64,000 nucleotides of DNA, from NCBI RefSeq assembly GCF_023227875.1, contig NZ_JALOCH010000006.1, positions 62,001-126,000 on the forward strand, read 5' to 3'. Each line of letters starts with the position of its first letter. Within the stretch, counting starts at the first letter, position 1. The notes beneath the pieces are model-generated. The model was not told the origin of the DNA. It made no database searches and saw nothing but the letters and a program-made list of their open reading frames with translations. This DNA comes from Methanoregula sp. (GTDB taxonomy: Archaea > Halobacteriota > Methanomicrobia > Methanomicrobiales > Methanospirillaceae). A program made the position numbers and the translations under genes. Below are positions 33,039 through 44,000 of this stretch, in pieces.

Positions 33039-33659
33039 TCAACGCGGTATGAGCACTCCTGACAGGTAATACAACCCAAAGAGGATCAGGAATGCCCCGC
33101 ATACTGCCATGATCCCGTGATAGGTCCTGTCCGATAAGAGGGTCTTTCCCTTCGCAACACTGGTGGAGACGAACGTGTACCACCCGGTATCGGCAGCCCA
33201 GTGGCCGACCATGAAGACGGCGGCAAGCAGCAGTCCTCCTTCAAGCGACTGGATCAGGAGGGCACTCCCGACCGAGAGCCACCAGATCCAGAAGTAGGGG
33301 TTTGCGGCACTTGTCAGGAGCCCGGCCATGTAGGGGCTGGCTCCCTCCTCGACGGGACCGGCCGCGAGCGTGGCGCTCCGGCTCCCGGAAATCGTCATGA
33401 CCCCGAATGCCATGAGTGCGGTGCCGCCGATGAGGGCAATGGCGGCCGTATAGGGGCTTGCCACGCTGGCCAGCCCGAGGATGATCAAAAAGAAGATCGC
33501 GGTCTCGATCACGATGTGGCCGAGCGAGACTTTCAGGCCCGCGGTCCAGTTCCCCGCAAGGGAGGCGTTGATGGTGGCAACCAGCGTCGGCCCGGGGGCA
33601 AGCGCCCCGGTGAGCCCGATGACAAAACCCAGTACCAGCGTTGAGATGATTTCGTACAT
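33039..33659 (-). CDS. LysE/RhtB family exporter
   Basis: A 206-residue polytopic protein with the LysE hallmark GALAPGPTLVATINASLAG at the first helix and SAANPYFWIWW in the middle. Six hydrophobic segments are visible. The family exports amino acids or similar small molecules using the ion gradient. The open frame extends to 33719, but MYEIISTLVLGFVIG at 33659 is the natural start. It is a single gene between the stem-loop array and polB. Confidence 0.87.
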   Translation of the reverse strand: MYEIISTLVLGFVIGLTGALAPGPTLVATINASLAGNWTAGLKVSLGHIVIETAIFFLIILGLASVASPYTAAIALIGGTALMAFGVMTISGSRSATLAAGPVEEGASPYMAGLLTSAANPYFWIWWLSVGSALLIQSLEGGLLLAAVFMVGHWAADTGWYTFVSTSVAKGKTLLSDRTYHGIMAVCGAFLILFGLYYLSGVLIPR

Positions 33660-33796
33660 TTCTGTTCCGGTAGTCCAGTACAAGGTATACCGGGCAAGGT
33701 TATCAACAATGTCAGGCACTTCCGCAGGTATTGCCTGCCTGTGCCGGGTACGTGCAGGATAACAGGCTATATTTTCCCGGCAACCAATGATCTGGT

Positions 33797-35206
33797 ATGC
33801 TTTCTGCGCAGGAGATCGCGCTCCGGTTCATCGATACCCGGCTCCAGGTGCACCCCGACGTGGTGCGCTACATCCAGGAGCAGGACGAGCCGGGCCTCAT
33901 CGACCGGATCCTTGCGCAGGTGCCAAAAGATACCGTTGTCGTATCTACAAAGCACATCCCCGGGTTGCACGCCACCCGGGACGGGACCCGCTTCCTCCTC
34001 GACCCCAGTGTCGAGGTCGTGAGCGGCAGTTCCGGCACATCGGGACCGGTGAACGGGACCGGGGATTACCTCCACTACTTCCGGGACCGGTACAGCCGCC
34101 TTGGCGGGATGATCCGGAGCCGGATGGGTGCGATGCCCATCGAGGGGCTGACCAGGAACACCCGCTACCGGCAGGAGGAGTGCACCATCATCGGGATGGT
34201 CGTTGATGTGAGCACCACGAAGAACGGCCACCGCATCGCCGAGATCGAGGATACGTCCGCAAGCATGTCCGTGCTCTTCCGGAAAGACCGCCCCGTATTC
34301 CATGATGCCGAGCGGATCATCCATGATGAGGTGATCGGCGTTAAGGGGAAACTCTCAACCGACGGGCGCCTCTTCTTCGCAGAACACCTCTACCGGCCGG
34401 ACATCCGCATCGACAACACGCCCTTTAAGAGCGAACAGCCGGGAAAGGCGGTCCTGATCTCGGATGTCCACGTGGGCAGCAACACGTTCCTTGATGGGGC
34501 CTGGAACCGGTTTGCGGACTGGCTCTCGGACTCCGACTACGGGTATCTCCTGATCGCCGGGGACCTCGTGGACGGGATCGGTATTTATCCCGGGCAGGAG
34601 CAGGAACTGACGATCAAGAACATCTACGAACAGTACGATGCGTTCGGGGCCATGCTCTCCGATCTCCCGTCACGGATTAAGATCATCGTTTCGCCGGGCA
34701 ACCACGATGTGGTGAGAGGGGCAGAGCCCCAGCCCGTGATCCCGGCAGCGTTCACGAAGAAATTCCCGTCCAACTGCACACTTGTCGAGAACCCGGCGGT
34801 TGTCAACCTCCAGGGAGTCCGGGTAATGATGTACCATGGCAGGTCGATCGATGACATGATCGGCCTGATCCCCGGGGCTTCCTATGACCAGAGCGGCATG
34901 ATGATGGAGGAGATGCTGGTCCGCCGTCACCTCGCCCCCGCATATGGCCGCAGGACACCGATCGCTGCCGGCAAGTCCGACCGGCTGATTATCGACCCCC
35001 TGCCCGAGATCCTCCACACCGGCCATGTCCATATCAAGGGCATCACGACCTACCGTGGCGTACTCGGTGTCAACGCCGGTACATGGCAGTCCCAGACCGC
35101 GTTCCAGAAGCAGATGAACGTGAACCCGACACCGGCGCTCGCGGTGGTCGTGGATTTACAGACACTGGTACCCGAGACGTTCAGTTTTGCAGAGCCTGCA
35201 CGCTGA
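33797..35206 (+). CDS. polB: DNA polymerase D small subunit (DP1)
   Basis: A 469-residue DP1, with an OB-fold region (about 130-210) and a C-terminal phosphoesterase with ISDVHVGS, IAGDLVDG, SPGNHDVVR, YHGRSIDD and HTGHVHIKG. The metal-binding His and Asp residues are intact, so proofreading 3'-5' exonuclease activity is expected. It works with the large catalytic subunit DP2, which is not in this window. A clear euryarchaeal marker. It ends three bases from the convergent hydrogenase protease gene. Confidence 0.96.
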   Translation: MLSAQEIALRFIDTRLQVHPDVVRYIQEQDEPGLIDRILAQVPKDTVVVSTKHIPGLHATRDGTRFLLDPSVEVVSGSSGTSGPVNGTGDYLHYFRDRYSRLGGMIRSRMGAMPIEGLTRNTRYRQEECTIIGMVVDVSTTKNGHRIAEIEDTSASMSVLFRKDRPVFHDAERIIHDEVIGVKGKLSTDGRLFFAEHLYRPDIRIDNTPFKSEQPGKAVLISDVHVGSNTFLDGAWNRFADWLSDSDYGYLLIAGDLVDGIGIYPGQEQELTIKNIYEQYDAFGAMLSDLPSRIKIIVSPGNHDVVRGAEPQPVIPAAFTKKFPSNCTLVENPAVVNLQGVRVMMYHGRSIDDMIGLIPGASYDQSGMMMEEMLVRRHLAPAYGRRTPIAAGKSDRLIIDPLPEILHTGHVHIKGITTYRGVLGVNAGTWQSQTAFQKQMNVNPTPALAVVVDLQTLVPETFSFAEPAR

Positions 35207-35209
35207 ATA

Positions 35210-35704
35210 CTACCGGTTTTTAAGAGTGGTCAGCAACTGCCGGAGGTTTTTTTCGAGATATGACTCATCTTCATCCGACAGGTCTTTCTCCGGATCCCTG
35301 CTGTCGGGCTGGATCCCTATGAGCGTTACATCTGTGCCAATCTCCTCTTCAACATAATCCATGACCACCGTGAGTGGAAGGGCATGCGTCGAGAGAAGGC
35401 TGGCCTGGATCTGCCCCGGCGCGATGACCGCGATAGTACCGGGCAGTTCCCCCATTTCCGCAGCATCCAGAAAAAGGACATGTTCCGGTTGGTACTTACG
35501 GAGTGGGCCGGTGATACTCTCCGGTACAGTACCGGCAAAAAAGACCTTCACATCCGGGAGATGACGCTGTTCGATCCAGCGGGCCGCGGACATCCCCAGC
35601 CGGTCCATGGGGATGAGTTCATCGCCGATGCCGACTATCGCCAGCCTTTGGGCTTTTTTTATCCTCTGTTTCACGATGTCAGTGAACGGAGCTGCATTCT
35701 CCAT
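35210..35704 (-). CDS. Hydrogenase maturation protease (HycI-like)
   Basis: A 164-residue protease opening LAIVGIGDELIPMDRLGMSAARW, where the Glu and nearby Asp are nickel-sensing ligands of the HycI/HyaD family, and including VLFLDAAEMGELPGTIAVI with another acidic ligand. It removes the C-terminal tail of the [NiFe] large subunit after nickel insertion. It is the last gene of the complex-I-like hydrogenase operon, whose large subunit has just such a tail. The Ech large subunit next door does not. Confidence 0.9.
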   Translation of the reverse strand: MENAAPFTDIVKQRIKKAQRLAIVGIGDELIPMDRLGMSAARWIEQRHLPDVKVFFAGTVPESITGPLRKYQPEHVLFLDAAEMGELPGTIAVIAPGQIQASLLSTHALPLTVVMDYVEEEIGTDVTLIGIQPDSRDPEKDLSDEDESYLEKNLRQLLTTLKNR

Positions 35705-36063
35705 TACGTGATCACGACTTCCCTGTCAGTACCCGAACTTGAAAGTTCATGCTTCAGGTAGATCGCACCGGTCGGGCAGTGCCGCTCGCAAATGCCGCAG
35801 CGGATACACTTGTACAGCTTCACCTGCGGCCGTTTCTTCCGGGCGAAACTCTTTCCCTTGAATTCGACCTCGCGGGGGCCGTCGATCATGGTGATCACCT
35901 GTGCCGGGCAGACCAGCGAACATTTGGAACACCCGATACACTTGTCGTCAGTGATGGCAACCCGTCCCCGGAACGATTCCGGGATTGGAACCTTCTCTTT
36001 CGGGTAGAGGATCGTGATTGGCCGGGAGAGGAGGTTCTCCAGCATCTCACGGAGGACGCTCAT
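35704..36063 (-). CDS. Hydrogenase 2x[4Fe-4S] ferredoxin subunit (NuoI/MbhN-like)
   Basis: A 119-residue subunit with clusters CIGCSKCSLVCP and CIRCGICERHCP. The N-terminal LSRPITILYPKEK is the membrane-anchoring start typical of NuoI and EchF. It passes electrons between soluble ferredoxin and the small subunit. It overlaps the protease gene by one base and the NuoH-like gene by four. Confidence 0.92.
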   Translation of the reverse strand: MSVLREMLENLLSRPITILYPKEKVPIPESFRGRVAITDDKCIGCSKCSLVCPAQVITMIDGPREVEFKGKSFARKKRPQVKLYKCIRCGICERHCPTGAIYLKHELSSSGTDREVVIT

Positions 36064-37034
36064 GGAACCACCCAGAGATAATTGATCACAAGCACGATCC
36101 CGACCTGCACGACGGCTGCGCTCGCAATGTATTTCCAGCCGATATCGTTGAGCTGGTCGATGCGGATACGGCCAGTGGCCACTTTAATCGATGAGAGGAG
36201 CAGGAGCACGGCAAGGGTCTTTACCAGGAAGAGGACAAAGCCGGCGATACCGTTCAGCCAGAACGGGGCAAGGACCCACGGAAGCATGGGACCCCCAAGG
36301 AAGAGGGCTGCAACCAGGGCGCTGCCGACAACGAGGGAGACATCGGTCGCAAGGTCCATGAGAGCGAGCCTGCGCCCGGTCAGCTCGGTCCAGGGCCCGG
36401 CAACGATCTCCGTCTCAGCCTCGGGAATATCAAAGGGCGTCCTCTCCAGCTTTGCCTGGAGCCCGATCAAAGCGACGATAAAGCCGATGGGCTGGAAGAA
36501 TATGATCCAGAGGTTGTGCTGCTGCCAGACAACAATTTCGGTTATCGACCAGCTTCCGGCCATGATGGCGGGGGTGAGGAGGGCAAGGAAGAACGGCACC
36601 TCGTAGATGAAGAGCTGCGTGACTGCCCGGATCCCTCCGATGGCGGAGAAGATGTTGCGGGAGAGCCAGCCCAGCACGAAGAGCGCGATTGTCGGGAGAG
36701 CCATGAGGTAAAGGACAACAACGAGGTCCCCCTGGAACGCAAGCGGGCTGTACCCGAGAACCGGTACATAGAGGAACGCGGTCATGACAGCAGCAAGGGC
36801 AATGAGGGGGATCGCATCAAATACCCGCCAGTCCACGCCATTCGGGTTGATCACTTCCTTGCCCAGCATCTTGATCAGGTCGGCTAACGGCTGGTAGATC
36901 GGCGGCCCGACCCGCTGCTGCATCCGGGCTGCAATCTTCCGGTCAAGGTATGCGAAGAACAGGGCATAGGAAATAAGAAAGAAGAATCCCGGGAAGATGA
37001 AGATGTAGAGGAGGATAAACACGGGATCGGTCAT
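36060..37034 (-). CDS. Hydrogenase membrane subunit, NuoH/MbhM-like
   Basis: A 324-residue protein with about eight helices and the NuoH signature RKIAARMQQRVGPPIYQPLADLIKML near residue 35. The acidic loop FDIPEAETEIVAGP is also conserved. This is the subunit linking the peripheral [NiFe] arm to the antiporter-like modules. It overlaps its neighbours (ATGA at both ends). Confidence 0.93.
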   Translation of the reverse strand: MTDPVFILLYIFIFPGFFFLISYALFFAYLDRKIAARMQQRVGPPIYQPLADLIKMLGKEVINPNGVDWRVFDAIPLIALAAVMTAFLYVPVLGYSPLAFQGDLVVVLYLMALPTIALFVLGWLSRNIFSAIGGIRAVTQLFIYEVPFFLALLTPAIMAGSWSITEIVVWQQHNLWIIFFQPIGFIVALIGLQAKLERTPFDIPEAETEIVAGPWTELTGRRLALMDLATDVSLVVGSALVAALFLGGPMLPWVLAPFWLNGIAGFVLFLVKTLAVLLLLSSIKVATGRIRIDQLNDIGWKYIASAAVVQVGIVLVINYLWVVP

Positions 37035-38149
37035 CGTCCCTCCTTATCCACCCTGTTGACAACGGTCATCCGCGATGTGCACGAGAGGCAGGGGTCGATT
37101 GCAGCAACGATCACCGGGATATCCGCGATGTTCTGGTTGACGAGACAGACTGCCACGGAGGTCCAGTTTGCCAGTGTCGGCGTGCGGATATCGACCCGCT
37201 CCACCTTATCGGTACCGTTTGTCCGGATGAAGTGGGCCAGCTCCCCCCGCGGGGCTTCGTACCGCGACAGGATCTCACCTTTGGGAGCATTTTTCGGTGC
37301 ATCGACCCGTATCGGTCCTGCCGGGAGGTTCTCAAGGCAGTACCGGACAATCTGCGTGCTCTCCCACAACTCCCCGACCCGTACACGTGTCCGGCCGTAT
37401 ACGTCCCCGTGGGTGTCCGTAATGACATTCCAGGGCACCTCTGCATAGGCAAGATACGGGTCGTCCCTGCGGACATCGTAATCCACCCCGCTCGCCCGTG
37501 CCGTGGGCCCGACCGCCCCGTACTTCAGCGCCTCCTCCCGGCTCATCTTCCCGACATCCCGGAAACGGATCAGCATGGTCTCTTCGCTGTTCACCATCTC
37601 CACGTACTTTTTGATCCGCTCCTCAAGAGCCGGCAGCCTCTCAAGGGCCGCTTCGACCTGGGCCGGGGTCAGGTCCCGGCGGACGCCCCCGATCTCGTTC
37701 ATGCCATAGTGGACCCTGTTCCCGCTCATCTCCTCGAGCGTGTCCTGCACGGCCTCGCGGTCGCGCCAGGTCCACATGAAGAGGGTATTAAACCCGATGA
37801 CGTGCGCTGCAACGCCAAGCCAGAGGAGGTGGCTGTGCATCCGCTCCAGTTCGGCAATGATGGTGCGGATGTACTGGGCACGCGGCGGGATCTCAAGCCC
37901 CATGATCTCCTCGATCCCCTTGGAAAAGACCGTGGCATGTGAATGCGAACAGATGCCGCAGACCCGCTCGAGAAGCGGGAGGACCCGGATGAAATTCCGC
38001 TGCTCGGCAGCCTTCTCGATCCCCCGGTGGTTGTAGGAAAGGTCAAGCTCAAGGCGCACGATCTTTTCCCCGTCGGCGACGATCTTGAAGTTGACCGGTT
38101 CCTTGAGCGCCGGGTGCTGCGGGCCGATGGAGACAACGACTTCGGGCAT
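37031..38149 (-). CDS. Group 4 [NiFe]-hydrogenase large subunit (NuoD/MbhL-like)
   Basis: A 372-residue catalytic subunit. Both nickel-ligand pairs are present, C64 and C67 in ERVCGICS and C354 and C357 in DPCLSCTSR, so it should be a true hydrogenase rather than a Cys-less complex-I NuoD. After the last motif a 12-residue tail (MTVVNRVDKEGR) remains, to be cut by the maturation protease. The subunit activates H2 or reduces protons with ferredoxin electrons. Confidence 0.94.
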   Translation of the reverse strand: MPEVVVSIGPQHPALKEPVNFKIVADGEKIVRLELDLSYNHRGIEKAAEQRNFIRVLPLLERVCGICSHSHATVFSKGIEEIMGLEIPPRAQYIRTIIAELERMHSHLLWLGVAAHVIGFNTLFMWTWRDREAVQDTLEEMSGNRVHYGMNEIGGVRRDLTPAQVEAALERLPALEERIKKYVEMVNSEETMLIRFRDVGKMSREEALKYGAVGPTARASGVDYDVRRDDPYLAYAEVPWNVITDTHGDVYGRTRVRVGELWESTQIVRYCLENLPAGPIRVDAPKNAPKGEILSRYEAPRGELAHFIRTNGTDKVERVDIRTPTLANWTSVAVCLVNQNIADIPVIVAAIDPCLSCTSRMTVVNRVDKEGR

Positions 38150-38629
38150 CTACATCCTCTCCACTTTTATTCCCCCGTAGAAGACACCAGCATTCGGTTT
38201 CCAGTCCTTGCGCAGGGGATATTCGTTCTCAGGCCAGCCCTCGTTCAGGATGATCTTTTTCATATTGGGATTTCCTTCGAACGTGATGCCGAAGAGGTCG
38301 TGGATCTGCCGCTCGTAGATCCCGGCCGGGGGGAGCAGGTCAGATACGGTCGGCGTAACCGGCTTGTCGCGGGGGAGATCGAGAGAGAGGGAGATGATGA
38401 TGCGATGCGATCCGATCAGGTGGTACAGCAGTTCCAGTGTTTCGCCATTGTCTACGGTACTGATGGTGATAAGGCGGTCAAATCCCAGCATTGCCTGCGC
38501 AGTTGTTATCGCGTCATGGATCTTGTCAGGCACGGTCCTGATCCTGATGCGGTTCTTCCGGACCTGCTCGACAGTCCCGAACTCCTTCATCCGTTCTGCA
38601 ATCGTCTCAACAGTAACTGGTCGGGTCAT
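38150..38629 (-). CDS. Hydrogenase subunit, NuoC/30-kDa-like
   Basis: A 159-residue soluble subunit of the NuoC type, with ERQIHDLFGITFEGNPNMKK and the final YPLRKDWKP. It helps to bridge the large and small subunits. The open frame reaches 38692, but the ATG at 38629 overlaps the upstream stop (ATGA) and gives the expected N-terminus. Confidence 0.9.
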   Translation of the reverse strand: MTRPVTVETIAERMKEFGTVEQVRKNRIRIRTVPDKIHDAITTAQAMLGFDRLITISTVDNGETLELLYHLIGSHRIIISLSLDLPRDKPVTPTVSDLLPPAGIYERQIHDLFGITFEGNPNMKKIILNEGWPENEYPLRKDWKPNAGVFYGGIKVERM

Positions 38630-39159
38630 GATACCACCGTGCAGCTTTTTCCCTCTGCGTCCACGCCCGTTGCGGGTTTCTTCTGCCGCCATTCCTTTCC
38701 GCCATGGGCTGCGTCCTCTTCAAGCAGGTTCAGGCAGGTGACAACAGCGTTGATGATCTCGTCCGGGCGCGGCGGGCATCCGGCCACATACACATCGACC
38801 GGTACGACACAGTCCACGCTCTCCACCATGTGGTACAGACCATGGAACACTCCTCCGGACGCACCGCAGGCACCCATGGCGATCACATACTTCGGTTCCG
38901 GCATCTGTTCCCAGACCCGGCGCAGGCGGGATGCCTGTTTCAGCGTGACGTGGCCGGTGACTATCAGGATATCCGCGTGCCGGGGGGATCCCTTCACGAG
39001 GATCCCGAAACGCTCGACATCGAAGCGGGGCATCAGACAGGCAATAATCTCGATATCGCAGGCATTGCAGGCCCCGCTGTTGTAGACCGTGATCCACGGG
39101 GATTTGGCCCGCGCCCAGTTCACGAGGCGCTGGCTCATGCCGGTGTCCGGGACTCCCAT
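38626..39159 (-). CDS. Hydrogenase small subunit, NuoB/MbhJ-like
   Basis: A 177-residue [4Fe-4S] subunit with the N2-cluster ligands: C31 and C34 in SGACNACDIEII, then MGACGASGGVF and VAGCPPRPDEI. It carries the cluster next to the nickel site. The C-terminal 30 residues (HGGKEWRQKKPATGV) are an unconserved extension. A 64-base gap precedes it, the largest in the operon. Confidence 0.93.
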   Translation of the reverse strand: MGVPDTGMSQRLVNWARAKSPWITVYNSGACNACDIEIIACLMPRFDVERFGILVKGSPRHADILIVTGHVTLKQASRLRRVWEQMPEPKYVIAMGACGASGGVFHGLYHMVESVDCVVPVDVYVAGCPPRPDEIINAVVTCLNLLEEDAAHGGKEWRQKKPATGVDAEGKSCTVVS

Positions 39160-39223
39160 AGTTAACCATCACCTCCATGCACGCTCATTAAGCCATTGAT
39201 CGGTACAATACAGACCCGCTCCT

Positions 39224-39553
39224 TCATTGCTCCCACCTCAGTATCATAATTGCAATTGCCATGATGGCCAGGTACCCGAGGGGCCCCCAGAGGGGGGCAT
39301 CGGGCGGGGCGGTTGCAAGGACCAGTGCAGCAACGTGGACCACCGTGAAGAACAGGGCCACGTAAAAGAACTGGTAACCGGGCTGGAAGACCTGTGCCTC
39401 CGCGGCCTCCCCGCCAATATACGGCATGGTCTTGTTGACGGAATGGGTAAACGCCGGTGCAATGGTGCGGGACCAGGCATAGATCAGGTAACCGATGCCG
39501 AGTGCGCATGCCATGATGATGACCGGGGAGGTCAGGAGGTCCCACGATGCCAT
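39224..39553 (-). CDS. Small membrane subunit, NuoA-like
   Basis: A 109-residue protein with three hydrophobic segments and the NuoA-like middle MPYIGGEAAEAQVFQPGYQFFYVALFF. In NuoA the corresponding loop is PYECG-like, so the assignment is by pattern and position. It lies between the N-like and B-like genes. With J- and K-like genes in the same operon it completes a full complex-I-type membrane arm. Confidence 0.7.
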   Translation of the reverse strand: MASWDLLTSPVIIMACALGIGYLIYAWSRTIAPAFTHSVNKTMPYIGGEAAEAQVFQPGYQFFYVALFFTVVHVAALVLATAPPDAPLWGPLGYLAIMAIAIMILRWEQ

Positions 39554-41017
39554 TTACGGCACCCCCCCGATGAAGATCTGCCCGGCGGCACTGGAGATCC
39601 AGTCGAACGATTCCGGGAACAGGCCGAAATAGAATGTCACGAGTGCAAGGAATACGACTGCGGAAACGACCGTCAGGGGCAGAGGTTTGGGATTTACCGG
39701 GCACGTATCCCTGTCCGGACCGCAGAAGAGGAGGGTCGACAGGACCGGGATGTAATACCCGAGCGAGAGTGCGCTGTTCAGGGCAAGGATAAGGGCGAGG
39801 ACGACCCCCCCCGCCATGGAGGTCACCATGCCCGCCTGTTCAAGGAGCAGCTTGCCGAGGAAACCGGAGGTGAAGGGGACACCGATGAGCCCGAAGATGA
39901 ATACCACCATGGATATGCCCAGGAGCGGGTGCCGGGCTCCCAGGCCCGCCATCGCAGACACACGGAAGGACCCGGCATCCCGTGAAAAAGCATCCGTTGC
40001 GAAGAACGCCCCGGACTTCATCATGGCATAGGCGATGGCATAATAGAGACCGGCCACAAAGCCGAGCGGCAGGTTGTAGATCAGGCCGATCCCGAACCCC
40101 AGCAGGATGTATCCCATCTGGGCAACGCTGGAGTAGGAGAGGATATACCGGAGGTCCGTCTGGTTGAGGGCGAGGAGGTTGCCTGCGGTCATGGTGACAA
40201 CGGCAAAAAACGTAACCACGATGCCAAGTGTCCATGACAGCGTTCCTCCTGCCGGTAGTGCTGATAGCGACAGGACCATCGCGATCAGGACCCCGATCTT
40301 TGTCGGGCCCACCATGATGGCAGTGACGCCGACCGGTGCCCGGGCATAGGCATCCGGCAGCCACGTGTGGAGGGGCACAATCCCGAGTTTCACGCCATAC
40401 CCGATCAGGATCAGGAGCGCGGCGAACAGGATGATGCGGGGGTCTGCACCCGCAAGGGCGGCGGGAAGCAGGGATATGCTCAGGGTATGGCCTTCGACAA
40501 ACAGGAGGGCAACGCCGAGGAGTGCGGTCAGGGTGCCCATGACTCCCTGGAGGAGGTATTTCATTGCTGCCGAGAGTGCAGAAGGATCCGTCTGGTACTG
40601 GTACGCACAGAGGGCATAGACCGGGATTGCGGACAGTTCAACAAGGACGAAGATGGTGAAGAGGTCTGTTGCGAACCCGACAGCCATGGCACCGGCAAGG
40701 GCAAACAGGAAGAGCGGGTAATAGAACTGGACCGGGCCCCGGGGATCAAGGGTCCCCGCCGATGCCCATGCTGCCACGGCCCCGATACCCGTTACCAGGA
40801 GACCGCCGGTCAGACCGATATAGGAGATCGTGGGGTATGCCTCATGCTGGAAGAGGACGGAGAGGAGCAGGCAGAAGACGGCAAAGAGGACGAAGCCGGT
40901 CAGGGTCCCGCACCAGTGGCGGAGATTAAGCGGGAAGATTTTTGTCAGGAAATACATCCCGATACCGCAGAGCGCGATGAAGAAGGGCATGAACCCCGCA
41001 ATATCGACCGGGTTCAT
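39554..41017 (-). CDS. Antiporter-like subunit, NuoN/MbhH type
   Basis: A 487-residue protein with about 14 helices. The proton-channel residues are visible: the TM5 Glu in FTIFVLVELSAIPVYAL, and the TM7 Lys in GYGVKLGIVPLHTWLPDAYARAPVGVTA. A third charged stretch is near ATDAFSRDAGSF. It resembles Mrp/Mbh subunit D/H. Its start overlaps the fused gene upstream (ATGA). Confidence 0.92.
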   Translation of the reverse strand: MNPVDIAGFMPFFIALCGIGMYFLTKIFPLNLRHWCGTLTGFVLFAVFCLLLSVLFQHEAYPTISYIGLTGGLLVTGIGAVAAWASAGTLDPRGPVQFYYPLFLFALAGAMAVGFATDLFTIFVLVELSAIPVYALCAYQYQTDPSALSAAMKYLLQGVMGTLTALLGVALLFVEGHTLSISLLPAALAGADPRIILFAALLILIGYGVKLGIVPLHTWLPDAYARAPVGVTAIMVGPTKIGVLIAMVLSLSALPAGGTLSWTLGIVVTFFAVVTMTAGNLLALNQTDLRYILSYSSVAQMGYILLGFGIGLIYNLPLGFVAGLYYAIAYAMMKSGAFFATDAFSRDAGSFRVSAMAGLGARHPLLGISMVVFIFGLIGVPFTSGFLGKLLLEQAGMVTSMAGGVVLALILALNSALSLGYYIPVLSTLLFCGPDRDTCPVNPKPLPLTVVSAVVFLALVTFYFGLFPESFDWISSAAGQIFIGGVP

Positions 41018-44000
41018 AACCCCGCCCCCAGGATAACGACAGTGACCAGTGCAACGAGAACACCTACGCACATCGCGATGTTCCAGTTCGCGTCGCGGTT
41101 TTCCATGCCCATGGCGATTGTTCCGGCATCGAAGAGCAGCTGGGTTGTCATGATTGCATATCCATAGATCTTACGGAACAGAATCCAGACCCCGCGGGCA
41201 GCGAGGCAGACACCGTGGCATGCCTTCTCGTACACGAGATCGAAGTCCCTCTGCGGCACATCATGAGGTTCAAAGATCTTCTTCCCGACGGTAAAAAAGA
41301 AGAGCGCTGCAGCCCCGAGGACAAGCAGGGCGCTTATGACATGTGCCGGGTCGTACGCCACGTAGCTTGTCGTATAGGGCAGAAGAGCATAGAGGAGTGC
41401 CGGCCAGACCCCGATAATGATACAGAGTGCGGCAGTCCCCAGCATGCCTGCCTGCATGAGGAGCGGCGGGTCAGATGCCTCGGTTGTTCCCGGCCGCAGG
41501 AACGCGAAGTACCCGAGCTTGAGGAACGAGACGAACGTCCCGAATGATGCGATCTCGAGAAGCACCCAGAGCCATATGCTCGTGTGTTCCGCAGCAAGGA
41601 GGACCATGCCCTTGGAGACAAAACCGTTGAAGAGCGGGACACCGGCAATCGAGAAGGCGGCAATCCAGAAGGCGATCGCGGTGACCGGCATCTTCTTCTG
41701 GAGCCCGCCAACGCGGCTCAGCAGGTTTTCCCCGGTCTTCCAGACGATGACACCGACTGCCATGAAGAGGAGGGCCTTGTAGAGGATGTGGTTGAAGAGA
41801 TGCGCCATGCCGCCGTCAAGCCCGAGCTGCCCGATCGCATCCGCCGCACCCAGCCAGCCCAGGATCCCGATCCCGGCGACCATGTAGCCTACCTGCGAGA
41901 CGATATGGTAGGAGAGGAGACGGCGCATGTCGTTCTGGAAGACGGCGAAGATCACGCCGTACACGGCCATGAACGCCCCCATGAAGGCGATGAATTCTGT
42001 CCCGGGTTGGGCCCGGGCGAGGAGATAGACTGCGGCTTTCGTGGTATAGACGCTCAAAAATACACTGGCGATAAAGTTCGCCCGGGGATATGCATCGGGG
42101 AGCCAGGTATGGAGCGGGATGAACGCCACATTTATCCCGATACCCAGCACGATCAGCACCGACGCCCACAACTGGTACGTCGCCACGGGGATCCCGACGA
42201 GCGGCCCGACAATGGGGGAGCCGCCCCCAATGAAGAGCAGGGCAATCCCTGCCCCGAGGAGTGTCCCCCCGAGACAATGGAAGAGGAGATACCGGTACCC
42301 CGCCTTGATCGCCTCGCCACCCTCCTGCCAGATAAGGAATGTAGAGGTGACTGCCATGAGCTCCCAGAAGAACAGGAGCGTGATCCAGTCACCGGCAAAG
42401 ACCACCCCCAATGATGCCCCTGCATAGAGGAGGGCGTAGAGGTGGAGGCGGGGCGCTGCGACCGTCGCGGCATAGAGTATGGCAAAGAACGTGATGATGG
42501 CAAAAATGAGCCCGGTGAGGTACGAGAGGGTGTCGATTCGCAGGAGGGTCAGGGTATATCCCATGAAGGGGACGTTCCACTGCATGACCCCGCCGGCAAC
42601 CTGCCCGGAGAAATACCCTCCCGGGAGGAGGAGGACATCAACCAAGGCAATACCACCGAGAAGGACAAGCCCGGCCTGCCGGGCTCTCCCGCCCAGTGCC
42701 AGCACGAGCGGGGCGCCGATGAGGAATATCAGGAACGGCGGTATTGCCGTGCCCATGGCAAGTGTCCCGAAAACTGGTGCTGCCGTATGGGTCACGCTGG
42801 CAGCAACCATGGCACAGAGGGCATACGGGCTCGCGGGGACAACGGTCCAGAGGCCGGCAATGAGGGCGAGGGCCGCAGTCACCACAACCGGCCAGCGGAG
42901 TGTCGGGCGGACCTGCAGTACCTCCCCGGCCCCGGGCCGGTAAAAGGCCCGGATAATAACGGGGAGGAAATAGGCCACGTTCAGGACACTCGCCCCAACA
43001 AGGACAAGGAGGACCCACCACTGGCTGGCATCGCCATAGACAACACCCACAGAAAGATACCATTTCGCGATAAATCCCGCCATGGGAGGCAGTCCTGCCA
43101 TGCTCAGGGTGGCAAGCGTGAATGCCACGAACTCCCATGGCATCTTTCTGCCCATCCCGTCCAGCTCCGATATCTTCGTCTTACCCGTCTCGACAGCAAC
43201 AGTACCGGCGACAAAGAACATCGTCAGCTTGCCCAGTGCATGGGCGGTAAAGGCATATGTTGCCCCGATAACCGCCGCGACTCTCCCGACATCGGAGACG
43301 CCGGATACCCCTGCCGGCAGGAGCACTGCGGCGCCCAGCACCATGTAGCTGAGCTGGCTCACCGTCGAGTACGCGAGTCTGAGTTTGAAATCGTCCTGCA
43401 GGAGGGCAAAAAGGGATCCGACAATGATGGTAACGACTGCTGCACCGATGACAAAATACTGGAGGCCGAGAGCAGTTACCTGTTCGGGCCCGAATAGGTA
43501 CCACATCAGCCGGAGGATGCCGAAGACACCGGTGTTCACGACCGCGACGGCGTGCAGCAGCCCGCTTACCGGGGTCGGGGCGATCATCGCGCTTGGAAGC
43601 CACCCGTGAAGGGGAACGAGTGCCGCCTTTACACCGAGACCTGCAAAGAGAAGGATGAAAGCCAGGCGGGCAAATTCCGGGCCGATCAGGGCAATGCCCG
43701 GGTTGCCGCCCGGGATAAAGTCAAGGGTGTTTCCCATACCGATGATGGCCATGATACCGGCCAGGATGGAGACGCCCCCGCACTGGGTGTAGATCAGGTA
43801 TTTTCTCCCCGCTGCAAGCGCCTCTGCTGTTTCCTTGTGCACCACAAGGGGATAGGCAGCAATGGCGAGGATCTCGTAAAAGACGAAGAGGGAGAACATG
43901 TTGGACGAGAGGGCTACACCCATCACCGCCCCGATTGTAATGGCAAACGCCGCATAATACCGCGTCTGGGAATGCTCCTTGAGGCCCCGCATGTACCCGA